Positions 63,727-64,000 of a stretch of DNA of 64,000 bases are shown in pieces. The notes beneath the pieces are model-generated. The model was not told the DNA's origin and ran no database searches. It was given only the letters and a program-made list of their open reading frames with translations. Position 1 is the first letter of the stretch; every line of letters starts with the position of its first letter. The translations under genes were made by a program, and so were the position numbers. Source of the stretch: Alphaproteobacteria bacterium (GTDB lineage: Bacteria > Pseudomonadota > Alphaproteobacteria > Rhodobacterales > Rhodobacteraceae); assembly GCA_024280735.1 (NCBI GenBank), contig JAJRPO010000017.1, positions 1-64,000 of the forward strand, in the 5' to 3' direction.

Positions 63727-64000
63727 CTACAAGCCCGCAGTTTCATCTATTCCCAACATCAAATTCAGGTTTTGAACAGCGGCACCAGAGGCCCCTTTAC
63801 CGAGGTTATCAAGGATAGAAGTCAACACCAGACGGCCCGTGTCGGGATCGCCAGCGAGCGAGATTTCCAAAACATTGCTGCCGTTGTGGATCTGGGGATC
63901 AAGACGATCTGCGACCGCGCCCATCGGGCAGATTTTGATGAATTTCTGACCTTTATAATGATCGGTGAGAACACCGTGCACTGTTTCCAGATCTTTCACA
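63727..64000 (-). CDS. argC: N-acetyl-gamma-glutamyl-phosphate reductase, C-terminal end (partial)
   Basis: The last 90 or so residues of ArgC, running off the right edge of the window. The recognisable end is LDNLGKGASGAAVQNLNLML followed by GIDETAGL, and upstream the segment KFIKICPMGAVADRL and NGSNVLEISLAGD also fits. The enzyme makes N-acetylglutamate semialdehyde in arginine biosynthesis. The catalytic Cys lies in the missing part. The gene is convergent with the basic exported protein gene. Confidence 0.9.
   Translation of the reverse strand, partial: VKDLETVHGVLTDHYKGQKFIKICPMGAVADRLDPQIHNGSNVLEISLAGDPDTGRLVLTSILDNLGKGASGAAVQNLNLMLGIDETAGL

Overview
The window looks like chromosomal DNA of an alphaproteobacterium of the order Rhodobacterales (Roseobacter-type). 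The signs are the gene content and order: dnaB followed by alr and an MlaE/MlaF-type transporter on one strand, a PccR-type (ScfR family) regulator with propionyl-CoA carboxylase and methylmalonyl-CoA mutase, RutR-type regulators beside hydantoinase/dihydropyrimidinase genes, and a dispersed intergenic repeat of the form GGCGGGGATATTTAAAAGAACAAAG. No rRNA, tRNA or CRISPR array was found.

Layout. 1-1876: the end of an insertion sequence, whose terminus cuts into the last codons of a DUF4276-like gene, which is coupled to an AAA ATPase (a candidate two-gene defence module). 2005-8242: a MORN-repeat protein, NAD synthetase, small envelope proteins, a nitroreductase, an EI24/CysZ-like membrane protein and an A+T-rich gene of unknown function. 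8255-13623: mlaF, mlaE, alr, an Fe(II)/2-oxoglutarate-type oxygenase and dnaB, all on the minus strand. DnaA-box-like sequences lie upstream of dnaB, next to a probable structured RNA with its own terminator (6S-like shape). 14120-22364: two tandem RutR-type repressors, paired operators, and a pyrimidine/hydantoin catabolic operon with a complete ABC importer. 22477-31744: an acyl-CoA synthetase, cytochrome b561 with YceI, a wHTH-like protein, thiamine pyrophosphokinase, betI/betA and a PLP dehydratase.

31879-57166 is a propionate assimilation region with other genes interspersed. PccR, PccB, PccA, methylmalonyl-CoA mutase, malic enzyme and propionyl-CoA synthetase would carry propionate to succinyl-CoA and malate to pyruvate. 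pccB carries an in-frame amber codon where a Glu is expected. The gene after it is a chimera of an A+T-rich winged-helix-like part and a cupin. Among these genes lie a secreted trypsin-like protease, a trans-3-hydroxyproline dehydratase-type enzyme and two tandem RTX metalloprotease paralogues, one of which has lost its zinc ligands.

57356-62549 holds a four-gene signalling cassette: a periplasmic protein, a membrane histidine kinase with a degenerate ATPase part, a soluble HK-REC-Hpt protein and a sigma-54-type response regulator. The DNA upstream carries TTTGCAAA boxes like those in front of pccR and pccB, which suggests a link to propionyl-CoA control. The window ends with a basic secreted protein, a perfect bidirectional terminator and the C-terminal end of argC.
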